Assembly (NCBI RefSeq): GCF_023078275.1
Contig: NC_062974.1
Span: forward strand, 28,167,033 to 28,231,032
Direction of reading: 5' to 3'
DNA: 64,000 bases
From: Leguminivora glycinivorella
Taxonomy: Eukaryota; Arthropoda; Insecta; Lepidoptera; Tortricidae
Positions 21,589 through 32,200 of the stretch are shown here, in pieces; within the stretch, counting starts at the first letter, position 1, and each line of letters begins with the position of its first letter. The notes under the pieces are model-generated. The model searched no databases, was not told the DNA's origin, and saw nothing but the letters and a program-made list of their open reading frames with translations. A program made the position numbers and the translations under genes.

Positions 21589-24557
21589 ATGGCTTTGGTA
21601 GCTTATGATAATAGTGATTCTAGTGAATTTGAGGATGAAGATAACGAAGGAGCAACAGCTTCTGTAGTCATTTTAAACAAGAAAGAGGAAGGTAAGGCAC
21701 TCGACTTGTATTAGTCAATTTGCAGTGCATTTGAAATTGTTTATTACGATCAATCGGACAATAAAATGTTTATTAGTTGCAGAACTATTAATATCAAAAC
21801 CAGAACCAGTGGATAATGTGGAACTGAACAGTCAGAGTTTATTCAACCTGCTGCCCCAACCCTCGAACAAAAAGCCTGCAGTGTTAGAGGAAGATGACGA
21901 ATTCTTACACAAAAAAGAAACGGACATCCCTATCGTGAAGCCTAAAGCTAAAATTACAGTACCCTCACTCAGTGATGTAAGTATTTTTACAATCTTACCA
22001 TAACCTCTTTAAACAATGTTTAATAAATGAATTTGTTTGTTTTAGTTCAGAGATGTAGAAGACACAGCGCCTGCGGTAAAGCCCAAGAAAGTAAATGGGG
22101 TAAGTGGAATCTGTTTACATCCATCACATCACAGAGTATATGAAAACAGTGTGTAAAAGGTTTTGGTTGCCAAGTTTTCGTTATGCACTATTCACAAACT
22201 ATTATTTCTATATGATCCATAATTTTTAACCCCCGACGCAAAAACGACGGGGTGTTATAAGTTTGACGTGTCTGTCTGTCTGTCTGTTTGTCTGTGTGTG
22301 TGTCTGTCTGTGGCACCGTAGCTCCCGAACGGGTGAACCGATTTCGATTTAGTTTTTTTTGTTTGAAAGCTGAGTTAGTCGGGAGTGTTCTTAGCCATGT
22401 TTCATGAAAATCGGTCCACTATGTCGCGGTCGGGGGTTTTTTCAAATTTTTAATTTTGTGGTTAGGTTATATGAAGTTTATTTGTTCACATTTATTTATT
22501 TATAACTGTGACCTATATTGTGATATCCATCTTTTCAGAAAAAGTCAGGCCTTCTAAGCATACTACCACAGCCTAGAAATGCAGTGTTATCAACAACAAA
22601 ATCCTTAATACCTCACATCCTCACACAAAAACCTAAACCAAATCCAACTGTAAAGAAAAAAGTGCCTTTACCACCAATCAAAAAGGATAAACCCACTCTA
22701 GCCATAGACTATTCAGATGATAGTGACGATGAAGTACAAAATGATTTCTTCTCTATTAACAAACCGGTTGAGCTGCCAGAAGATATGCCGTTAGATATAG
22801 ATGAAAAAGTAATATCAAAAAAAGAAGAAGGTATTCCTGCTCCTAAGCAACCGAGGGATATTCAATCGTATTTCAAGCAAGATACAGCAGAGACTGTGCA
22901 GCCAGAATATTCCGAATCTAGCAGTTATGATTATCAACATGAGGCTAGCTCTGGGTATGAGAATGGATATGCGGCGCAAGGATCCAGTAATGATGCTTTG
23001 GATGAAGAGGCTGTAAGTATTTTTTTGTAAAAAAAAATTCAGATAACTAATAGGTAATTTAAGATCATAAATATGTTTTAATGTATTTTTGTAGCCTTTT
23101 GCTAATCAACATTTTATAACAGACCCTAATAGTCCTGTACAATTGAGTATACATATTGATGAATATAGTTTATAAATATATTGCATTTTCCCAACCAGGA
23201 CATGCACACTTGAAGTTAGGCAGGACAAACATACATTTGATTTGTGATTGATAGGTCAAACCCAATAAGTTGAGAAAATTTGTGAGTGTGCACGGGAAAA
23301 CGTCCCACTTTGTCGTTTGATATAAAGCAGCTTTGTCAGTTTATTCATATAAAGATACAAGTAAATCTCGCCTTAATGGTAACCGACAAAGTGGGACGTT
23401 TTACTAAACACACTCACATTTGTTTTTGAAATTTGATATTTAATGTACAATTTCCGCAACATTCTTATTTCAATAAAAAATAATTCCTATTTATCATCTG
23501 ACCACTCACTCCTTGCATTATTCTCCTCTCTATAAAATGGACAATTGCTCAGAAGAGCAGAATGTTTGAACATAAGGCTCTGACTTGAAATTAAATTAAT
23601 CAAACATATTTAGATCATGAAACTATGCGGCGCTCGCGGCAAGCGGAAACGCGAGGACATCCAAATAGTGGATGTGAACCAGAGCGAGGTCCTAGCGGAC
23701 GCACGGGAGTGGCTCGCCAAGGGGCTGACGGACGACACTAGCAAGCGCGTCTCAAGCAGCAAGAGGAAGGGCAACGAGCCCACCAGCCAGCAGAAGAGGA
23801 AGCACCAGATCACATATCTCGCTCACCAGGTATGTTCATGAACCCAGGGAGGCAAGCACGGTCAAGTCGTCCTTTTCACACAATTTGTAAGTGCAATAGG
23901 GACGCACTGACGCGATAAAGTTTATCACACTAATATGTTATACCCGCTGCTCTATGAAGAAATGTTGAAAACACTTCATGGCATTTTTGAGCCATTTATG
24001 GTCCATGCGAAATTGATTGTTCAATATGTACATATTCTGGAAATATGGATTCAATTTAAAAACAGATTTTTTTTTATACTATGTTGGTGGCAAACAAGCA
24101 TACGGTCCGCCTGATGGAAAGCGGTCATCGTAACCTATGGACGCCTGCAAATCAAGGAGTAAAAATAGATAATAAAAAGCCTTTTTTCCAAATTCCTTGT
24201 GATATTTCAGTCAGTCTCAGTAAAAACGTGTCATGGTATTTACGTCAGTCTCAGTACAAGACTCAATGACTGTGTCTGAACTAGCATGACAAATATGAAC
24301 ACACTAATATGAAGGAAAAGCTTTTCGCATTACATCTGTCTGTACCTATAACTCTTAAAAGTGAGTTATAGGTACAGACAGATGTAATGCGAAAATATAC
24401 TTTTTAATTCTTTCCATAATTGCCGTTCCAACCAACTTTTCATTATATTATTCTTTTCACTAATTTTCAGGCTAAAGCAAACGAGGTGGAGCTACAGAAC
24501 CAATGGGCGAACAACAGGCAGTCCAAGCGGCAGACTCAGTCCAAATACGGGTTCTAG
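21589..24557 (+). CDS. PRCC: PRCC, proline-rich mitotic checkpoint/splicing-associated protein
   Basis: Six exons: 21589-21691, 21783-21976, 22046-22099, 22539-23012, 23614-23829 and 24471-24557 (TAG), totalling 1,128 nt (375 residues plus stop). All junctions are GT-AG and phases agree. The acidic start MALVAYDNSDSSEFEDED and the conserved C-terminal block (GKRKREDIQIVDVNQ, then KRKHQITYLAHQAK, then QSKRQTQSKYGF) identify the PRCC family. The middle is low-complexity, Pro/Lys/Asp rich. In mammals PRCC is nuclear, associates with splicing factors and binds MAD2B; no enzymatic domain is known. Introns carry a CCCCCGAC repeat (22231-22475), an inverted element (23277-23422), a lepidopteran repeat and a strong hairpin (24322-24395). 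Poly(A) signal AATAAA is at 24873-24878. The upstream neighbour is a 6-kb repeat nest. Confidence 0.93.
22231..22475 (+). repeat. CCCCCGAC microsatellite-linked element in PRCC intron 3
   Basis: It starts AACCCCCGACGCAAAAACGA, has a (GTCT)n/(GTGT)n core, then TAGCTCCCGAACGG, CCGATTTCGATTTAG and GTTCTTAGCCATGTTTCATG. Other copies: 29163-29415, 36948-37093 and, inverted, 35741-35885. This is a common lepidopteran repeat class. Confidence 0.75.
23277..23422. mobile_element. Inverted-repeat element in PRCC intron 4
   Basis: AACGTCCCACTTTGTCG at the left is mirrored by CGACAAAGTGGGACGTT at the right; outer GTGAGTGTG / CACACTCAC are mirrored too. No coding capacity. Confidence 0.65.
24083..24165 (+). 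repeat. Lepidopteran repeat (GGTGGCAAACAAGCA)
   Basis: GGTGGCAAACAAGCATACGG is followed by GCGGTCATCGTAACCTATGG and ACGCCTGCAA. A second copy is at 35558-35640. Confidence 0.6.
24322..24395. repeat. Near-perfect 33-bp hairpin in PRCC intron 5
   Basis: Arms 24322-24354 and 24363-24395 are exact inverted copies (TTTTCGCATTACATCTGTCT starts the left arm) around an 8-base loop. It could be a tiny transposon remnant or a structured RNA in the PRCC transcript; nothing in the sequence decides. Confidence 0.75.
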
Positions 24558-24959
24558 TATGCGTCATCAAGTTTTGAACAACATACATGTGTCCCTAGAC
24601 TATATGGGCTTCATAACAGTTCCAGTACCTATGTACATAAAATATTAGTAGTACATTTTTCAATCGGATACATTTTTCAAATCTATCGACGCAGAATCGT
24701 CTGTCGGCGACCAAAAATCGCTCGTTAGTACAAACATGCTGATGCGTTCAGCGCCGACGACGCGTAAGTGCCTCCATAAGCCGAATCGGCGTCAATAGGT
24801 TTGGGGAAACCCTAATAAAATATAAATAGCAGACTTGTACAATTGAATGTCTTTATGTTTAATATAATTGTAAATAAAATAATATTTTTAATAAAGAATT
24901 TTATTTTAAATAACCAATATATTCAGTATACTACAGGGTAATCTAAGGTAAATGCTGTA

Positions 24960-26865
24960 TTACAGTCGCCTGGCCTTCCTCGGGCGCGGGGGGTTCCACG
25001 AGACGGGGGTGGCGTCCGTGATGGAGGCAATCTGTAGGCCTCCCATCTGCAGACCCTTTACAGCAGCCTGTAACAATAAAACTTAATATTAACTTTTTTT
25101 CACAAAGGAAAACACTTCAGCTGTACTGTACTGGCCCCGTAGCCGAATGGCATTTCTGCGACGCAAAACGAAAACGAAACCCCGCGAAAGGTAGTCTGGC
25201 TCTGTCGCGCCGATGTGCAAGAGCGATAGAGATAAATATCTACGAGCGTTTGTGCCATTCGGTTACGTACCCTGGCGCAGTACCGGAACAATATGACATG
25301 ACCCTTCTGAAAAGAGCGCACTCCAATGTTAAAGGCCAACAATGCACCTTCAATCCCTCCCATTAAGCTAGGAACATACTACGCGGACGTCCGTCGTAAA
25401 ACGACCGCGACCGCGACCTATCAGTGTGCACGGAACAAAACATCCAGAGAGCCAGATTTCGATCGGACGTCCGTGCGCACAAGGCCACGTCCGCGTCCGT
25501 CGACCGATAGTTTGCACGGTTATGTGTATTTCCATTGTCCAGATTCCTGTCCGCGGTCGATTTACGACGGACGTCCGCGTAGTGTGTTCCTAGCTTTAGG
25601 CAACCTCTGCTCGTTTGCCTCCTATCTCGTAAAAAAAAATTCTTATCCATATTTTAAAAGTGATGGGTTTTGACAAGAAACCCTAAAGTTATGCTATTCT
25701 TTCTCTAAATAATAGCTACCACTGCTGCTGAATCAGTTTAACCTGTGTCTCCCTGTCCAGAGGCCTATAAAAAAGAGTTCACATTCTATTTTGAATCACA
25801 ATTAATAACTCAAAATGTAATTTGCCAGTTGTCAAGACAAATTCTTGTATGTAATGTTCAACATTAGGAAATAGAAAATGTAGAAAAAGGGATTACTCAC
25901 TAATCTGCCAGGTCCCAGGCCTCTCACTTTCACTCTGATTGTCTTGTAGCCTCTGTCAATTGCTTTCTGCAAAACAAACACAAAATTATACACTAAACAT
26001 TTAGATCCAATGCAAATGAAAACTTGTGTGATCTGATATGTGCAAGGTAAATAAAGGCTGATTTCTTTTTTGCACAGAACACCATGTGTATTAAAAAAAA
26101 TTGTGTTTTGATAATCATCATATTGAGCATTTATGACAGGTTGTAACATTTTGGTGATTATAAAAAAAATCTGGCTTACTGAAGCTAAACTAATAGCAGT
26201 TGTCTGCGCAGCAATATTGGTCCCCTTCTTAGTGTTCTTGAACCCCTCCATGCCGCAGGACTTGATGATCTTCACGACCCCGGTGTGATCAGTCATGGTG
26301 ACGATGGTGTTGTTGTGGCTGACACGGATGTTGCAGATCGGCAACTGTTTGTACGGTGTGCCGTCAAATAGGTGGTCGTCGGATTCTAGCGTTGGGAATA
26401 GATTCTGCTTTCTGAAAGATTATGTTTGTTTTAGTTACATTAAACTACTAGAAAATAATCAGTAATTTAGTAGGACCTGCAGAAAAGTAACGCAAACAAG
26501 GTCAGGAAAGATCATCCGAAAACATGTAAGTGATTTAGTTTTCTTTCATAAAATTTACGAGCAAAAATCGTAAAAAATACCTAAAAATTACAAACAATCG
26601 AATCTAAGTAAGAGAAGAATTTCTGTTGACTAAAAACTAGTTTTACGAGAGGCACTGGCTATGCAATAGGCTATACAACGACTAAATCCACTTACTGCTT
26701 GAGCACAGCATCCAAATCCACGATCTTCTCTCCTTGAACTCCTTCATCGGTGGCTGGTATCCGTTTGTGGTCAAATTTCTCCGTGTCTAGCGGAGCAGAA
26801 GTTTGGAACATACGCGCCGCGTTTATCAAGGGGACCCGCAACGTATTTCTAATCGCGCTTAACAT
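24960..26865 (-). CDS. MRPS11: MRPS11, mitochondrial small-subunit ribosomal protein uS11m
   Basis: Four exons on the minus strand: 26696-26865, 26180-26411, 25901-25966 and 24960-25067, totalling 576 nt (191 residues plus stop), with phases 2, 0, 0. The uS11 core is clear: ICNIRVSHNNTIVTMTD, GTNIAAQTTA, KVRGLGPGR and the C-terminal RPRKARRL. Length is close to the roughly 194 residues of the human protein. The first 20-25 residues (MLSAIRNTLRVPLINAARMF) are basic and amphipathic, as expected of a mitochondrial targeting peptide. uS11m sits on the platform of the mitoribosomal small subunit next to the E-site rRNA. The gene is convergent with PRCC; TTTATT at 24900-24905 gives its AATAAA. Its 3'-most intron hosts an inverted element at 25364-25598. 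Confidence 0.95.
25364..25598. mobile_element. Inverted-repeat element in MRPS11 intron 3
   Basis: AAGCTAGGAACATACTACGC and GCGTAGTGTGTTCCTAGCTT are inverted ends. The interior is rich in GGACGTCC palindromes and CG dinucleotides. No coding capacity. Confidence 0.7.
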
Positions 26866-27522
26866 AGTTACAGTTTTTATGTTTCCTAATTTCTCAAGAA
26901 TTTGTTATGTATTTTATTGTCGAAGAAACATAACCTCTTAAAATACTTTGACGTTTATTTGACAGCAGATAATTGCGTTTCGTTGTTACACCGTGGTTTT
27001 GTTGATAAACTATTTTTTTGACAAAACATAATTCCATTTCTTTTGTACTAAATCATGAGTTGAAAAGATAAAAAATATCGAATACGTAAATATAAATGTA
27101 AATACTGATTTTATTTTGGGTTATAAAAATAGACGTTTACACGGACCTGTAATAGATGGCGCTAGTAGTTCTCTTCTTTCGTACATTTTCATATAATTTT
27201 GTAATCGCTTAAATATGTGAAAATAATTCTTCACACATGAACATAATGACTAGGTGTTATTTTTTCAATACATAAACCATTTATCGCCTTTACTAATACT
27301 AAAATACGATACCTTAAGCGTATTAAATACAAATTTTGTAAAATTAATCATTTACCCCGCTTTCAAAATTTTAAAATAGATGGCGCTAGTAGTATGCATG
27401 CCTAGCTAACTTTTTATTTTAGATTTTTGAATTAACAAACATGCTAAGAACTACAAAAGTAAATAAAACACAAATACCGATTGCATCATTTAATAATTCA
27501 ATAAGTTATGCCATAACCTGCA
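26866..27522. other. Gap between MRPS11 start and NBAS stop
   Basis: AT-rich. It holds the MRPS11 upstream region and, near 27413-27418, a TTTATT that could give the NBAS poly(A) signal. ATAGATGGCGCTAGTAGT occurs twice (near 27151 and 27375), a small repeat of unknown origin. Confidence 0.5.
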
Positions 27523-29203
27523 TTAGTTCTTAAACAAATTCCTACAATACAACACAGACTGCGTGAACCCCCGCAGCGCGGCGGGCACGCCCACAGCCAT
27601 GAGCTGCAGCTGGCCCGCCTCGGCGCTGTGGCGGCGCCGGCGCAGCTCCGCGACCGCCCACTCTATGGAGTACGCGTTGTCCGCGGCCTCGCTGCCCACG
27701 ATGTAGTTGATGGCCGCGGAGTAGAGCGGCGTGGGGACTATGGCGGTGAAATAGTCGTTGTCGAGTAGCTCTTTAATCAGGTCGTCTTCGATTTCCACTA
27801 TGCTCGAGAGGTAGTTCTGAAACAAAAAAGTTTTGTAAGACGAAAAGAAAATGTATTGTAAATTTTATAATAACATCGTTTTTCAAACTTGTCATGATTA
27901 TGACCCACTGTAACGCTGTTTATACGTATTCTATTGATTTATTGTTATTTTTATTAATATTACTTGGGTTAGGTTAGTTTGAAATCGGTGCAACCAAATC
28001 GACACGTCGAGGCGCTTACCTTGTGTTTGTTGGCGAGGTACAGTAGTTGCTCCCGGTCGCTCTTGGCCAACAACACCACCCACAGCGCGCTGACAATTGA
28101 CTCGCCCGAAACGTCCGAGGTTAGTAATTTGACTTCCTGAAACAGAAATATGTTACAATACAATAGTACAGTGTGGAATGTGAAGCAGAAATTGAATATT
28201 GTTAACGAGAGTAAGTTTTTGCTTTTTATCATGCAGAAACGTCTGCGACCCCCCGCAAGGCCAAAGGTCGCAGGTTCGAGTCCTGCCGGAGGTGCGAATT
28301 TTTCCATTTTTCCTTTAATTTAAAAATATGAGAGTAAGTTATCTAAAAACTGAGTCCTAACCTAAATCCAAGTGTCTGACTTTGAAACAATTTGTACTTT
28401 TTACATTGGTATTTTTACCTTTTTTTGACAAGTGGGATTGCAGTTACGCACGATGTGTGTGGGCCCATCTCGGACACTGGCGATCAAAGAGGCGCGTTCC
28501 TAGCACACATTCTAAGCTCGTGTAGGTGAACGCGTACCATGCTTGTATGAGTGAAATATGACAGGTCGACTGTTCGCGTTTTGACAGGCGTTAACTGTGA
28601 GGTAACCGAGAGTGGGTGGGCGGCACTTTCAGCGGGGAGCGGGAGTGGCCATACTGTACGACAGTACTCTTAATGTGGGGCTCGCTGTTTCTTTCCCCTC
28701 CCCTAGCGAGAGGGGGGAAACTTGGTCCTCCGGCGGCGTTTTATCTCCTTTGCCGTTTCGTGAGGGCGCGCTGGGATCGATGTATGTACATTATCACGAG
28801 TACGAGTTGAAGTTACGATCTGGGGGATTACCATGACGTACTAAAGACGTTCAGTTTAGGTTGAGAGAAAGGGACACAGCTATAGCAGTTACATAGCTCC
28901 GTCCCTCTCTCTCAACCTAAACTGAACGGCTTTAGCACGTCATGGTAACCCCCCTGCACTTTGTATTTTTATATTGGTATTAGTACCTGAGGTGTCAGTT
29001 GTGGTCGCCGCAGCAACAGTTTGATGACTACCCTCGCCTCGTGCTGTTCGCAGTCGGACAACAAGTTCTGAAGGTACAGGAACTGGATGCTGCGGGATTC
29101 GCTGAAAAAGCAAAAATTAAATAAAAAGTTTTTTTTTATTATAACATTTATAACCATTGTTTAACCCCCGACTCAAAAACGACAGGGTGTTATAAGTTTG
29201 ACG

Positions 29204-29234
<31 letters not shown>

Positions 29235-32200
29235 GTGTGTGTGTCTGTCTGTGGCATCGTAGCTCCCGAACGAATAAACCGATTTGGATTTAGTTTTTTT
29301 TTTTGTCTGAAAGCTGAGTTAGTCTGGAGTGTTCTTAGCCATGTTTCATGAAAATCAGTCTACTATGGGTCACGGTCGGGGGATTTTTCAAAATTTTAAT
29401 TTTGTGGTTAGGTTATGCATAATATTTGAAACCCATCGGTTCAGTTCAACCCATTATGTTTTATATATTTCAACGGATTATCTATATTTTTTGACTATTT
29501 TTTTGTTTTTACAGAGCGATTATTTCCGAAAAACATTGTCGTTCTATCAAATTATACACATTTTAGTGATTGAATGTAACACTTGAGCCATTCAAATACA
29601 AAATACAAACATTTATTCTGCAATTAATCCAAAGAATATAATAAAATAGAATAGAATACTTTTTATTCGAAAGCACACAGATAATAAACAATTTTACACT
29701 GACATATAATAGTAATAAAGTGCCACGAAATGGCCACACCTCAGCATATTGCTGGCGACTTCCAGCGCTGGTCTTCCGGTGAGACCATTAAGTGAGAAAA
29801 AAAAGACAAAAAAAAGCTAAGTCAATAGCCACATTAAATGTGAAATATACATAGGTACCCGTATGTTTTGACATGAATACAAATACATTAATAACATTTA
29901 TAATATCTTCAATTATTTAGCAGATCCGGCCCTGCGCCGTGCTTAATTTGGAGTAGTTTGGTGTAGCTATAGAGTATACATTTTAGAATACCTGTCCCGA
30001 CTGGGCGGCCAGCAGTTGACGACGTCCACGAGCGCCTTCCTGCGCGCGAACGTGTCCGCGAGTTCTAGCAACTGTGTGAGCGCCTGTCGTCTGCCTCCAT
30101 CCGTCATCAGTTGTTCCTCTGGAAATGTAATATTATATCATGGCGTTAAAACTTCGAAACCCTAAAACCTTTGCTCGTAACAAATATACATATGTAAAAG
30201 TTCCATAATATTCTGACATAAAAAAAGTATGCATAGACATAATGGTTTGTTTCGCACGCAGAAATTTGTGCAAATCGCTACGATTGGTATGAAGTACGAT
30301 TGGTTCACGCTAGGTATGAAGTGTTTTTATGTAAAAAAAATTGCAATGTTACATTTTCCCTTCATCGCTGAAAACTAGTTGACCGGTCTGCTTATGACAG
30401 ACCAGCTTAAATACCTTTAAGTATGATAACGAGCTCTCTGTATTCGTTACTTATGTTTCAAGCAGTCTATCCAAACACCCTATGTATTTCACCTATATCT
30501 TCTCACTGAAAGACACTTCTAAAAGCACTGACCTGTCAACTGCTCAGCGTACTCCTCATTACCAAACTCCGTCTTGATCAAGTCCACAGTGTACCGCGCC
30601 ACCTTAGCCACGTCCCCCGTGTGTTCCATCTTCCCCTTATCGCTCAAGGCGAGTAGGCCGATCTGCTTGTGAGGGGGAAGACCGGCCTCAGTGGCTTTGG
30701 CCATGACGGTTTCTATCAGGTCTTCGGGGAGTTTGATGCCTTCTTTGTGGTATTGGATGATGCGGGTCACTAGGGCTGGAATGTCGCTGAAAATGGTAAG
30801 GGAAAGTATGAGCATTTAGTTTAATACATTTTTTTTTTTTTTTTTTCCTAGCCTATAATTGTGTCCCACTGCTGGGCAAAGGCCTCCCCTTTCTTCCGCC
30901 ACTCATCCCGATTTGCCGCCTGCTCCGGCCAGTCGCCGCAAAATGCGTCGAGGTCATCCCGCCATCTTTTCTTTGGCCTACCTCTGCCCCGGCTAATCTG
31001 TGGTGTCCAGTCGGTAGCCAATTTGGCCTACCGATCTGGATGCATTCGGCAGACATGTCCTGCCCAATCCCACTTGAGCCTTGCAGACTTAACACCCACA
31101 TTAACACACACGTTTAATACATATACGTGGAAATGTTTAGTATGAAATTCGTTTAGATTTAGACATTTTAAACTATAATACAGAATATTTTATTTCTTAT
31201 TTTGTGGCTTTGACCGAATCTGATTGGATGGATTTGAGATCGGATTGAATGATGTGAAAAACCCAAACATGTTTATTGTGTCAATGTATTGGGAATTTGG
31301 GAGTATCTTGACTTTCTAGTAGTTACAAAAGCTATCAAGAAGCAATTGTTTTATGGAAGATTTCTTGAAAATGCCTAACCTAACCACTGTTTGCTTATTT
31401 TTCTATATCAAAATCAAAATAATATTTACATAATTAAAAACTGACATAGATGCCATACATTACAGAAAAAAAACGATCAAGGCTAGTGGTGGTGAAGCCG
31501 GACTGAGCTAAGACCGGCCAGCACGAGGCGGCCCACTAGTGGGACTGCTATACACACCTGGGTCCACTGTTGTCAGCAAGGTGTCGCAACACGCCCGCAG
31601 CGTCGGCGGCGACGTGCAGACACTGCAGCAGCGTGCCCAGCGCCGCCGAGCCCAGCCCGCCCAGCACGAGGCGGCCCACTAGTGGGACTGCTATACGCAC
31701 CTGGGTCCACTGTTGTCAGCAAGGTGTCGCAACACGCCCGCAGCGTCGGCGGCGACGTGCAGACACTGCAGCAGCGTGCCCAGCGCCGCCGAGCCCAGCC
31801 CGCCCAGCACGAGGCGGCCCACTAGTGGGACTAGCGTCGTCGGGTCCCCGTGGCTCTGCTCTATCTCCCTGTTTAAAAAGTTTATATAAGTTTATGACGA
31901 ACACAATTCCATTTTGTAAAAAGGTAGACATAATTGTTGAAATTAATTTAAATTAAATCACGAAAATAGGCACGAACGAACGAATCTCATTAATTCGCCA
32001 ACTGCATTTCTTATGAAACTGTGTCCATTAGCGACGCATCGACTAGAATTCCCCGGTCGTAATGTACGGAGGACTCGATTCGACGCGGCTCGACACCGCC
32101 AAAGTGAACGCCAGGCTTATGAGGGACACCTACAAGTTACAACAACAGTATACAGTCCAATGAGTATTTGTGCCGTTCTCAATCAAGTATTAGTTTCAGC

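Noticed and set aside
25725..25770. Extra MRPS11 exon (minus-strand frame RPLDRETQVKLIQQQW)
   Set aside because: Including it would break the phase between exons 3 and 4, and direct joining (GPGRL to AAVKGL) already fits the uS11 family.
28228..28300. tRNA gene
   Set aside because: Only a T-arm and 3' acceptor strand are seen, with no matching 5' half; more likely a SINE remnant.
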